Shown here in pieces: positions 7,553 to 15,162 of a DNA stretch of 39,669 nucleotides. Below the pieces are notes generated by a model. It worked only from the letters and a program-made list of their open reading frames with translations. It had not been told where the DNA came from and ran no database searches. A program made the translations under genes and the position numbers. Each line of letters begins with the position of its first letter. The stretch's first letter is position 1. The DNA comes from Myxococcota bacterium (GTDB lineage Bacteria; Myxococcota_A; UBA796; CAJQPC01), in contig JAKLKD010000030.1 of the NCBI GenBank assembly GCA_023150845.1, positions 1-39,669 on the forward strand, in the 5' to 3' direction.

Positions 7553-8342
7553 GAATCTGGAGCTCGATGTGGTCTTCGCGCTTCGCCATCGTCCAGACAA
7601 GCCCCCGCGCCTCAAGCTGGGGAAAGAGCAGGGCGGGCTCCCGGTGATGAAGCACGGTCAGCGGTGTGCCTTGGTCCAGCGCCCAGAGGATGAGGCGCAG
7701 AGGCTCGGGCGGCGGCAGGCCACGCACGTCGAGCACACCCGCCCGAAGGCGCGCTTGGCCTAGGCGGGCCGTGTCGGCGTCGGGCGCTCCCGGATCAACC
7801 GCCCCGCCGTGGCCCTCGGGCGGGCGCCAAAACGACGTGACGCAGACCTCACCCTCCCAGCGCACCCAGGCCAACCACCCGCGACGGCCCAGAAGGTCCA
7901 CGAGCGGCGCGGGCTCAAACGGCGCGGATAGCGCCAAGACGGCCCCGGGCTTGAGGCCACGAAGGGCGGTCATCACCGCGCCGAAGGGCTCTTGGCCTTG
8001 TTGGAGGAGCGGCGAGACGTCGAGGCGCTCCACGGGGGCGCCCCTCGCCCAGGCCGGCTCGGGGTCGTCTCGGCGCGCGGCGGCGGGCAAGGCGGCGGCG
8101 CCGGTAGCATCAGCGGCGGGCGGCCCTTGGAGGTTAAACACCGCCAAGAGCGACTCGGCGTCTACCCCGGCCACCCGGGCGGCGGACTCAATGGTCACCA
8201 GCTTGGGCAGCACCCGGCCCAAGACCGGGTGGTTGAGCCGCTCAAACGCCGGGTGGAACGCCGGGAGCAGGGTGCGCAGGGCGGGCTTCTCGGCCAAGGC
8301 CTCGGAGACCCGGGTGTGCAGTGTGAAGGGGGCGATGGTCAT
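7542..8342 (-). CDS. DUF1858-DUF2249-DUF2249 protein
   Basis: 266 residues. Residues about 5-70 match DUF1858 (LHTRVSEALAEKPALRTLLPAF...LVTIESAARVAGVD), and two TusA-like DUF2249 modules follow: one with GAVLALSAPFEPAPLVDLLGRRGW...CVTSF and a C-terminal one starting DVRGLPPPEPLRLILWALDQG. Such fusions commonly sit beside nitric oxide reductase and hemerythrin genes in denitrifiers; the biochemical role is not known. The start at 8342 is chosen because two upstream in-frame starts would lie at or before the transcript start predicted from the sigma-54-type promoter at 8379-8394. First gene of a three-gene operon. Confidence 0.8.
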   Translation of the reverse strand: MTIAPFTLHTRVSEALAEKPALRTLLPAFHPAFERLNHPVLGRVLPKLVTIESAARVAGVDAESLLAVFNLQGPPAADATGAAALPAAARRDDPEPAWARGAPVERLDVSPLLQQGQEPFGAVMTALRGLKPGAVLALSAPFEPAPLVDLLGRRGWLAWVRWEGEVCVTSFWRPPEGHGGAVDPGAPDADTARLGQARLRAGVLDVRGLPPPEPLRLILWALDQGTPLTVLHHREPALLFPQLEARGLVWTMAKREDHIELQIHAP

Positions 8343-8378
8343 GGCGAGCGCCTCGGGGACAGGCAGGGAGACGCACAT

Positions 8379-8394
8379 TGCAAGAAGCGGTCCA
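8379..8394 (-). promoter_or_regulatory. Sigma-54-type -24/-12 promoter (minus strand)
   Basis: Read on the minus strand the sequence is TGGACCGCTTCTTGCA. GG and GC are ten bases apart, the -12 element TTGCA is perfect, and the -24 element differs from TGGCACG at two positions. It shares the internal GCTTCTTGC with the promoter at 1756. The predicted transcript start is near 8368, about 26 bases before the ATG at 8342, matching the leader length before the RIC gene. Confidence 0.75.
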
Positions 8395-8498
8395 GCCCCA
8401 GAGACGCTCAATTGACAATAACCTCTGTTGAGTTGGCGGCAGTTGACACAGGCCGGGTGTGTGGGATCACACCCTCACCCCCAATCGTGACGCCGGGC

Positions 8499-8948
8499 TC
8501 AGTCCTTGGGCGGCGCCTGGCTCGCCAGCTCGGCGTGCAGGTGCTCCAGGGAGCGCACCTCGGCCAGCGTCGTCTTCTTGGCCCACTGGTTCACGCAGCC
8601 GTGGAGCTGCGACCAGGCGTTGTGCAGGCTGCACGGGTTCTTGGGGTTACACGCCCCGAAACCAAAGGCGCAGCGGCGGTCCTCAGACGACCAGTCCGAG
8701 GCGTCGAGCACCTCCATGAAGGTGATGGCGTTGGGCGGTCGGGCGAGGCGAAAGCCGCCACCGTGGCCCCGCAGCGCCTCGACGAGCCCCGCGACGACGA
8801 GGTGGCGCATCACTTTGGAGATGTAGTGCTCGGGGATGGCCGCCAGCTCGGCGAGCTCCTTCGCGCGCACCCGCTCGCCGGAGTCGTAGTTCCCAGCGAG
8901 GATCGCCATCGCGCGGAAGGCGTACTCAGCGGTGTGGTTGAGGAGCAT
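8499..8948 (-). CDS. Rrf2-family Fe-S transcriptional regulator (NsrR-like)
   Basis: 149 residues. The N-terminal winged helix-turn-helix has the Rrf2 hallmarks HTAEYAFRAMAILA, RAKELAELAAIPEHYISKVMRHLVVAGLVEALRG and GGGFRLARP. Three cysteines in RRCAFGFGACNPKNPC (spacing C-X6-C-X5-C) would bind an Fe-S cluster, as in NsrR (NO sensor) and IscR, though the first gap is one longer than in IscR. The start at 8948 (MLLNHTAEYAF) matches the family start; a longer frame upstream lacks homology. It is divergent from norC with a 156-base shared upstream region. NsrR-like control of the NO genes here is inference. Confidence 0.88.
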   Translation of the reverse strand: MLLNHTAEYAFRAMAILAGNYDSGERVRAKELAELAAIPEHYISKVMRHLVVAGLVEALRGHGGGFRLARPPNAITFMEVLDASDWSSEDRRCAFGFGACNPKNPCSLHNAWSQLHGCVNQWAKKTTLAEVRSLEHLHAELASQAPPKD

Positions 8949-9072
8949 GTCGTCGGCCTCTGCGAGCGGATGCGGTATCCCGAGCCTTGGGCAGCGTCCA
9001 GGGGCGGGCCCAGCCCGAATCCTGCTCTGGGTCAGTACCGCCCGCAGCCCAAGCTCCTTACACTGGCAAAAC

Positions 9073-9092
9073 AACGGATACCGATGTCTGTT
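9073..9092. promoter_or_regulatory. Candidate operator upstream of norC
   Basis: AACGGATACCGATGTCTGTT fits the near-palindrome AACAGACAT-N2-ATGTCTGTT at 15 of 18 half-site positions, with the right half perfect. The 14-bp core ends 15 bases before the norC ATG, so a bound repressor would cover the ribosome binding site and probably the start of transcription. Similar sites precede nirK, the porin and the nap operon. The best candidate protein is the divergent Rrf2 regulator. Confidence 0.5.
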
Positions 9093-9104
9093 GAAGGAGT
9101 CTCA

Positions 9105-9812
9105 ATGCTCTCGAAGTCACAGGCGAGGAGCTTCTTCCTCTTCGCGACGGTCGGCTTCTCAGGCGTGTTCTTGTGGTTGACGGTCGATACGGTCCGTCAG
9201 GTCCCGGCGCGCTCTCATGAGGAGAACATGAACGCCTCGGTGATCCGAGGCAAAGAGATCTGGGAGAAGAACAACTGCATGGGCTGCCACACCATCCTCG
9301 GTGAAGGCGCCTACTATGCGCCGGAGCTGACGAAGGCCGTGGAGCGCCGCGGTGAGCCGTGGCTGCGGATTTTCCTCAAGGATCCCCAGGCGATGTACCC
9401 GGGGCGTCGCAAGATGGTCCAGTACAACTTCACCGAAGAAGAGATCACCGACGTGATCGCCTTCTTGGACTGGATCGGCAAGATCGACACCAACGGCTTC
9501 CCCGCCAAGCCGGACATGGCCCCCGTCGCCGTCGCGGCCGCCGCGACCGTCACCCCTGCCGCGGGCGCCCCGAGCGCCGTCGCCGCTCCCGCGCTGTTCA
9601 CCCAGGTCTGCGTGGCCTGTCACAGCCTCGGCGGCACCGGCGGCGTGGTCGGCCCGGCCTTGGACGGCGTCGGCACCCGCTACGATCGTGATGGCCTGCG
9701 CGCCTGGCTCGACAACCCCCAGTCGGTCAAGCCTGGCACGGCGATGCCCGATCTCAACCTCTCGGCCAGCGACCTCGACGCGCTGACCGATTTCCTCATG
9801 TCTCAGCGCTGA
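9105..9812 (+). CDS. norC: Nitric oxide reductase cytochrome c subunit with an extra C-terminal cytochrome c domain
   Basis: 235 residues. Residues about 9-30 are the N-terminal membrane anchor. The NorC domain follows, with haem site CMGCH (58-62), the family signature HTILGEGAYYAPELTK and a probable axial Met104 (RRKMVQYNF). After an Ala/Pro-rich linker (140-162), a second cytochrome c domain has CVACH (169-173) and likely axial Met214 in GTAMPDLNLS. Canonical NorC is about 150 residues with one haem, so the second domain is an addition. GAAGGAG ends five bases before ATG 9105, preferred over the in-frame ATG at 9084. It delivers electrons from periplasmic donors to NorB, nine bases downstream. 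Confidence 0.93.
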   Translation: MLSKSQARSFFLFATVGFSGVFLWLTVDTVRQVPARSHEENMNASVIRGKEIWEKNNCMGCHTILGEGAYYAPELTKAVERRGEPWLRIFLKDPQAMYPGRRKMVQYNFTEEEITDVIAFLDWIGKIDTNGFPAKPDMAPVAVAAAATVTPAAGAPSAVAAPALFTQVCVACHSLGGTGGVVGPALDGVGTRYDRDGLRAWLDNPQSVKPGTAMPDLNLSASDLDALTDFLMSQR

Positions 9813-9821
9813 GAGGTCACC

Positions 9822-11201
9822 ATGGACAACCCGCTCAAGTTTCAGTCCTGGCGGATCGCGTGGACCTTCTTCGCGACCTGCCTCCTCCTTCTCTCTTTAC
9901 AGATCGTCTACGGCTTCATCATGGGCTTCGCCCACATGGGCTATGACGTCCTGCACGACTGGATCCCGTTCAACACCGCCCGCGCGACCCACACAAACCT
10001 GCTCGTGGTCTGGCTGCTCGCCGGGTTCATGGGCTCGGCGTACTACATTATTCCCGATGAGTCCCAGACGGACATCTGGAGCATGAAGCTCGGCTGGGCC
10101 CAGTGGGGCTCGCTGGTGGTCGTCGGCGTGATCGCGGTGGCGGGCTTCCACTTCAACTGGTGGGAGGGCCGCAAGTTCCTAGAGATCCCGCGTCCGCTTG
10201 ACTACCTCGTCGTGGTCAACGTCCTGACCTTCTTGTTCAACATCGGGATGACGGTCTACAAAGGCAAACGGTACACCACGACGGCGCTCACGCTGCTCGC
10301 TGGGCTCACCGCCGCTGCGCTGTTGTACCTGCCGGGCATGATCACCTTCGACTCCCAGGTGATCGACTCGTACTTCCGCTGGTGGGTGGTGCATCTGTGG
10401 GTCGAGGGCGTTTGGGAGCTGGTGATGGGCGCGATCCTGTCGTACCTGCTCATCAAGCTCTCGGGTGTTGACCGCGAGATCATCGAGAAGTGGCTCTACG
10501 TCATCGTCGGGCTCACCTTCTTGAGCGGTATCCTCGGCACGGGCCACCACTACTACTGGATCGGCGCGCCGGAGTACTGGCTCATGGTCGGCGGACTGTT
10601 CTCGGCCCTGGAGCCTCTGGCGTTCTTGGGCATGGCGCTCTACACCGTGGCCATGGCCCGTCGCGGCGGCCGCAAACACGCGAACAGCGTCGCGCTCTCC
10701 TGGTCGGTGGGCTGCGGCATCATGAGCTTCGTCGGCGCGGGGTTCTTGGGCTTCGCCCACACCTTGCCTCAAGTCAACATCTGGACCCACGGGACCTTGG
10801 TGACCGCGATGCACGGACATATGGCCTTCTGGGGCGCCTACGCGATGCTCGTCTTCGCGATGATGGCCTACGCCCTGCCGGAGATGACCGGGCGCAAACA
10901 CTACGACTCTTGGGTCGCGGAGTGGGCGTTCTGGCTGAGCAACATCGGCATGATCTCCATGACCGGCGCCTTCGCCGTCGCGGGCATCACCCAGGTGTAT
11001 CTGGAGCGCCGCGTCGGGATGGACTTCTTGTTGGCCCAGGAGGCCGTCGAGGTTCACTTCTTGGGGCTCATCCTCGCCGCGAGTCTGTTCACCTTGGGCA
11101 TCAGCCTCTACATCTGGAACTTCAGCCGCTATGGCGTCGTGGCCCTGTCCAGTGACGTCTCCGGTGACGCGCCGAGCCCGGCGCCGAGCCTCGCGAAGTG
11201 A
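9822..11201 (+). CDS. norB: Nitric oxide reductase catalytic subunit (cNOR)
   Basis: 459 residues, about 12 membrane helices. Haem-copper-superfamily ligands are all visible: His57 (ATHTNLLVVW) and His333 for haem b, His331 (MHGHMAFWG) for haem b3, and His191, His242 and His243 (VVHLWVEG, GTGHHYYW) for non-haem FeB, with Glu195, Glu199 and Glu264 near the site as in cNOR. It reduces two NO to N2O in the cytoplasmic membrane. The long N-terminal periplasmic extension of quinol-dependent qNOR is absent, consistent with the separate NorC. The stop is followed by norQ, with an alternative GTG overlapping it. Confidence 0.97.
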   Translation: MDNPLKFQSWRIAWTFFATCLLLLSLQIVYGFIMGFAHMGYDVLHDWIPFNTARATHTNLLVVWLLAGFMGSAYYIIPDESQTDIWSMKLGWAQWGSLVVVGVIAVAGFHFNWWEGRKFLEIPRPLDYLVVVNVLTFLFNIGMTVYKGKRYTTTALTLLAGLTAAALLYLPGMITFDSQVIDSYFRWWVVHLWVEGVWELVMGAILSYLLIKLSGVDREIIEKWLYVIVGLTFLSGILGTGHHYYWIGAPEYWLMVGGLFSALEPLAFLGMALYTVAMARRGGRKHANSVALSWSVGCGIMSFVGAGFLGFAHTLPQVNIWTHGTLVTAMHGHMAFWGAYAMLVFAMMAYALPEMTGRKHYDSWVAEWAFWLSNIGMISMTGAFAVAGITQVYLERRVGMDFLLAQEAVEVHFLGLILAASLFTLGISLYIWNFSRYGVVALSSDVSGDAPSPAPSLAK

Positions 11202-11275
11202 TTGAACCGCGCGGGCGCTGCGAGATCAGCGCCCGCGCCTCGGCCATCACCCTCGGGCTGGCCACTGGAGCGAAG

Positions 11276-12088
11276 ATGTCTCTGTTCGAGGACGAGCACG
11301 TCGATCCCCAACCCCCCTCGTTGCCCTGGTATCAGCCGGTCGGTGATGAGCTCGTGCTGTTTGAGCACGCCTATCGCCAGCGCCTCCCGCTGATGATCAA
11401 GGGCCCCACGGGCTGCGGCAAGTCCCGGTTTGTGGAGCACATGGCCGCGCGGCTGGGCCGCCCGCTCATCACCGTCGCTGCCCACGACGACACCTCGGCC
11501 ACGGACCTGCTCGGGCGCTGGCTCATTCGCGGCGGCGAGACCGTGTGGCAAGACGGCCCGGTCACCCGCGCCGTGCGCCAGGGGGCCATCCTGTACATCG
11601 ACGAGGTCGCCGAGGCCCGCCCGGACGTGGTCGTGGCCTTACACCCGCTCACCGACCACCGCCGCAGCCTGTACCTCGACCGCTGTGATGAGGAGCTCAG
11701 CGCGCCGCCTGAGTTTATGCTCATCGTCTCGTTTAACCCCGGCTATCAGCGCTCCCTCAAAGAGATGAAGCCGTCCACCCGCCAGCGGTTTATCGGCCTG
11801 CGCTTTGACTACCCGGCGCCCGACCTAGAGGCGCGCATCGTGTCTGGTGAGACGGGGGTAGAGCCGTCTGTGGCCAAACGGCTCGTGGCCTTGGCGGCGA
11901 AGGTGCGCTCGCTGGAGACCTTGGGCCTCGCGGAGCTGCCGTCCACCCGCCTGCTCGTGGACGCCGCGCTGCTGATCCGCTCGGGGCTCGGGGCTCGGGC
12001 GGCCTGCCGCGCGGGGGTGGTCGAGCCGCTCACCGACGATCCCGACGTGCGCGACGGCCTGATGGACCTCGTGAACCTGGTGTTCTGA
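11276..12088 (+). CDS. norQ: MoxR-type AAA+ ATPase for NO reductase maturation
   Basis: 270 residues. The family start PWYQPVGDELVLFEHAYRQRLPLMIKGPTGCGKSRFVEHMA contains Walker A GPTGCGKS; Walker B is ILYIDEV, and sensor residues follow in LIVSFNPGYQ. NorQ acts with NorD to insert FeB into NorB (shown for Paracoccus). ATG 11276 has GGAG five bases upstream and matches the length of homologues; a GTG at 11198 overlapping the norB stop would add 26 unconserved residues. The gene leads into norD 14 bases later. Confidence 0.95.
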   Translation: MSLFEDEHVDPQPPSLPWYQPVGDELVLFEHAYRQRLPLMIKGPTGCGKSRFVEHMAARLGRPLITVAAHDDTSATDLLGRWLIRGGETVWQDGPVTRAVRQGAILYIDEVAEARPDVVVALHPLTDHRRSLYLDRCDEELSAPPEFMLIVSFNPGYQRSLKEMKPSTRQRFIGLRFDYPAPDLEARIVSGETGVEPSVAKRLVALAAKVRSLETLGLAELPSTRLLVDAALLIRSGLGARAACRAGVVEPLTDDPDVRDGLMDLVNLVF

Positions 12089-12102
12089 GCCGGAGGTGCC
12101 CT

Positions 12103-13986
12103 GTGTCTGGACCTTCGTTTGATCTCGACTGGGAGCTGGGGCTGTTTAAGGCCGTCCGTGCGCTGTGGCGCGCGGTCGCGCCGAGCCCCGCGCCGCTGTT
12201 TGACCCCGCTCGGGCCGCGACGCTGGCCGCCCATGGCCCGGCGCTGCGGGTGCTCGGCCAGATGATCGCCGGGGAGGCCGTGCGGCTTCAGCCCGCGCGT
12301 TCCGAAGGCGGCGTTCGGGGTCGTGATCTGCTCATCCCCGCCTGGATTGAGGTGTGCGCCGATCCTACGCTCAACCGGGAGATCATGGCCCTGCGGGTGG
12401 TCGTCGCCGCCGAGCAGCGCCGCCTGCGGCTCGTCGCCCCGGAAGAGGAGCTGGAGAACCTCTTCGTGAGCGTCGGCGCCGCGCAAGACGCCGCGTTGGG
12501 CCTCTCGGCGCGCCTGCCACGCTTCGCCGAGGCTTGGGCCGAGGCCAGCGCGCTCGTGCTGCGGGGTCGCCCCGATCCCGCGAGCTTGTCGGGCCGGGCG
12601 CGGCTCATCGAGGAGCTGCGTCAATCGGCCCTGCGCGGTGAGACGAGCTGGCGAACCCCGGAGCGCCTCGCCCTCTTGCGCGCCACGGCGGAGCGCGGCG
12701 CGGCGAGCCCGCCGGTGCCCTTGTGGGGTCGGCTTCACCCGGCGTCCCCTGAAGACGCCTTGGGTGGAGACGACTCCCCGGACAAGCTCGACCAGCAGCC
12801 GCCCAGCGCGGAGGCGACCGAGCGTGAGGCCGGGGCGATCGAGGAGCTCAAGCTCGTCCAGCTCAAGCCACAACAGGGCCTTGAGCTGCCGACCCACGTC
12901 TTTGAGAAGGTCGAGACGGCCGAGGGCTTCAACGGCTCGATGCGCCAGCTCGACGGGGAAGACGAGCTGAACGATCACATGGAGGCGCTCGACGAGGTGG
13001 ACCTCTCGCATCTTGTGCGGGGTGGGCCGCGGGCGAGCTCGGTGCTCAAGGCGGAGATCGGCCTCGACGTGGAGGTGCCCGACATCTCCCGCGTCTCGCC
13101 GGGTGAGCGGGCGGTGCTCTACGATGAGTGGGATCACCGGGCCAAAAATTACCGCAAAGGTTGGTGTCAGGTGTACCCGACCCAGGCGCCCCGCGGGGAT
13201 CAGCGCTGGGCGATGGAGGCGCTCTCCCGACACAGGCGCCTCGTCGAGCGGCTGTACCAAGACCTCGCCAAGCAGCGGGCGGCGCTGGCCCCGGCGCCCC
13301 GACAGGCGGACGGCGAGGAGATCGATCTGGACGCCGTGGTGGAGGCTTGGTCGGAGCTGCGCGCCCGCCGCTCACCGCCGGATCGGCTGTACATTCGTGC
13401 CCGGCGGCAGCGCCGCGATGTCGCCACGACGGTGCTCCTCGACCTCTCGCTCTCCACCGACTCCTGGGTGCAGGAACGCCGGGTGCTCGACGTCTCCCGC
13501 GAGGCTGTGCTTGTGCTGGGTGAGGTCGCTGAGCGGCTGGGAGACTCGCTGCAGGTGCTCGCCTTCGCCAGCCAGACCCGCAACCAGATCCGGGTGTGGG
13601 AGGTGCGCGGCTGGAGCGAGCCCTGGTCGGTGGGCCGGGGTCGGCTCGGCGCGCTCTGCCCGCAGGGCTACACCCGCATCGGCCCAGCCATTCGCCACGC
13701 CGTCGCCGGGCTCAGCAAACGAGACGCCCGGGAGCGCCTGCTGCTCATCGTGAGCGACGGAAAACCGACGGATCACGACCGGTATGAGGGCCGGTATGGT
13801 GTGGCGGATGTGCGCCAGGCGCTCCGCGAGGCCAAACGAGACGGCGTCCACGTTCACGCCTTGGCCATCGACGCCGTCGCCCGAGATTATCTGCCGTCGA
13901 TGTTAGGGCCCGGCGGCTGGACGATCTTGCCGCGGCCCGACCGGCTCCCCGAGGCGATCACGCAGATCTACGGGAGGCTCGTGTGA
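12103..13986 (+). CDS. norD: NorD, von Willebrand A-domain protein for NO reductase activation
   Basis: 627 residues. A charged N-terminal half of about 430 residues precedes a C-terminal vWA domain with the MIDAS motif DLSLSTDSW, followed by GYTRIGPAIRHAVAGL and IVSDGKPTDHDRYEGRYG. NorD binds NorQ and acts at the cytoplasmic face of NorB. The start is GTG 12103, with GGAGG six bases before it. The stop TGA overlaps the next ATG in TGATG. The length fits the family. Confidence 0.95.
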   Translation: MSGPSFDLDWELGLFKAVRALWRAVAPSPAPLFDPARAATLAAHGPALRVLGQMIAGEAVRLQPARSEGGVRGRDLLIPAWIEVCADPTLNREIMALRVVVAAEQRRLRLVAPEEELENLFVSVGAAQDAALGLSARLPRFAEAWAEASALVLRGRPDPASLSGRARLIEELRQSALRGETSWRTPERLALLRATAERGAASPPVPLWGRLHPASPEDALGGDDSPDKLDQQPPSAEATEREAGAIEELKLVQLKPQQGLELPTHVFEKVETAEGFNGSMRQLDGEDELNDHMEALDEVDLSHLVRGGPRASSVLKAEIGLDVEVPDISRVSPGERAVLYDEWDHRAKNYRKGWCQVYPTQAPRGDQRWAMEALSRHRRLVERLYQDLAKQRAALAPAPRQADGEEIDLDAVVEAWSELRARRSPPDRLYIRARRQRRDVATTVLLDLSLSTDSWVQERRVLDVSREAVLVLGEVAERLGDSLQVLAFASQTRNQIRVWEVRGWSEPWSVGRGRLGALCPQGYTRIGPAIRHAVAGLSKRDARERLLLIVSDGKPTDHDRYEGRYGVADVRQALREAKRDGVHVHALAIDAVARDYLPSMLGPGGWTILPRPDRLPEAITQIYGRLV

Positions 13987-15053
13987 TGGAGCGCGAGTCC
14001 CAGGGCTTCACCGTCGCCACGCTCACGACCCTCGTGCTGCTGAGCCTCGTGGGCACGCTCACCCTGGGCGTCGGGCTGCGCTGGGCGCTCGCCGGGGTGC
14101 CGCTTCTGCCGGGCGGCTTCGTCGAGCTGCGGCACGCCCACTCCCATCTGGGCTACTACGGCGTGCTGTTCCCGCTGATGTGGTGGGCGTGGGGCCGCTT
14201 GGGGCAGCGCGCGCCGGGGCTGGGCCTGCTCGGACTGTACGCCGTCGGGGTGGTCATGAGCGCCGTCGGGTTCGCCCGCGAGGGCTATGGCCGACCGGCG
14301 ATCATCGGCTCAACGATCGTGCTCGGGGTGTGGTTGGCCTCGGCTTGGCGCCTGCGCGGCGTGATGATGCAGCCGCGGTCGTGGCTCGGCGGCGCGGCGC
14401 CGACCATCGTGCTCGGCGCGCTCTGTATTGGGCCCGTGGCCGTCGTCTCGGGCCGAGATCCCGCCTTGGCCACGGGGCTGGTGCGGATGTTCTTGACCTT
14501 GCTCTTGCTCGGCGCGGTCACCCCCGCCGCCCTCGCGGCCCTGCGCGCGCCGGCGCCTCCCTGGCCGATCTGGCTCGGCGCGGTGCTCTGCGGCGCGGCG
14601 TTCTTGGGGCCGCTGCCGCACCCCGCGCTGGGCCTGGGCTTGCTCGTCGTCGGCGTGCTCCTCGGCCGCGCCGCGCTGCGGGCGCCGTCTTTGGGCTGGG
14701 ACGAGCGCGGGCTGTGGCTCGCCTTCGCGCTCGGCCTCGTCGCGCCGGGGGTCGGCCTCGTGTCCCCCGGACACAACCTCGCCGTGGCGGGGGTTCATTT
14801 CGCCGCCCTGGGGCCCCTGCTCGTCACGCTGACGCGCCCCCTCTGGCCCGCGCGGCCCCCGGCTTGGGCGCGCTGGAGCTATGCCGTCTCGGTCGGCGCC
14901 TTCGCTACGGCGCTGCTCGTCGGAGAGTCCCGCCTCGCCGCCGTGTTTGGCAGCGTCGTCGCCGCGCTGTGGGCGCTGGGCGTGGTCTGGATTGTTCGCC
15001 ACACCCTCAGCCAAGGCGCGCCCCTCAGCGTTCGCGTGGGCACAAGGGCGTAG
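13986..15053 (+). CDS. Polytopic membrane protein of the nor operon
   Basis: 355 residues with about ten predicted membrane helices. The first loop has a conspicuous His-rich stretch, VELRHAHSHLGYYGVLF, resembling His motifs at helix ends of haem-binding membrane proteins. A late motif is VSPGHNLAVAGVHFAALGPLL. The ATG at 13986 overlaps the norD stop by one base (a GTG lies three bases earlier), so it is translationally coupled to the nor genes. It may aid NO reductase assembly or haem handling; I do not recognise a named family. A 109-base gap with a candidate operator separates it from nirK. Confidence 0.75.
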   Translation: MERESQGFTVATLTTLVLLSLVGTLTLGVGLRWALAGVPLLPGGFVELRHAHSHLGYYGVLFPLMWWAWGRLGQRAPGLGLLGLYAVGVVMSAVGFAREGYGRPAIIGSTIVLGVWLASAWRLRGVMMQPRSWLGGAAPTIVLGALCIGPVAVVSGRDPALATGLVRMFLTLLLLGAVTPAALAALRAPAPPWPIWLGAVLCGAAFLGPLPHPALGLGLLVVGVLLGRAALRAPSLGWDERGLWLAFALGLVAPGVGLVSPGHNLAVAGVHFAALGPLLVTLTRPLWPARPPAWARWSYAVSVGAFATALLVGESRLAAVFGSVVAALWALGVVWIVRHTLSQGAPLSVRVGTRA

Positions 15054-15126
15054 AGAGCTGACGTAGATCCTACATTTGAGCGTTCGCTGTGAACGCCGTT
15101 GAACACGTCGCGGCCCGTGCACTATC

Positions 15127-15146
15127 AATAGTTATAGATGTCCGGT
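15127..15146. promoter_or_regulatory. Candidate operator upstream of nirK
   Basis: The sequence matches AACAGACAT-N2-ATGTCTGTT at 13 of 18 half-site positions (core AGTTATAGATGTCC, 15130-15143). It ends 19 bases before the core-to-ATG boundary of nirK, about the same distance as at norC, and it is the AT-richest part of the 109-base gap. Weaker than the norC and porin copies. Confidence 0.4.
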
Positions 15147-15162
15147 GACAAAGGAGTCCCCC

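Noticed and set aside
8968-8980. GGAT-N5-ATCC palindrome upstream of the Rrf2 gene as an autoregulatory operator
   Set aside because: Placed at a plausible distance (19 bases) and sharing GGATACCG with the norC site, but its half-sites match the deduced operator poorly; kept only as a note.
9061-9104. Sigma-54 promoter before norC (CTGGCAAAACAACGG)
   Set aside because: The -24-like GGCA is present but no GC occurs ten bases downstream.
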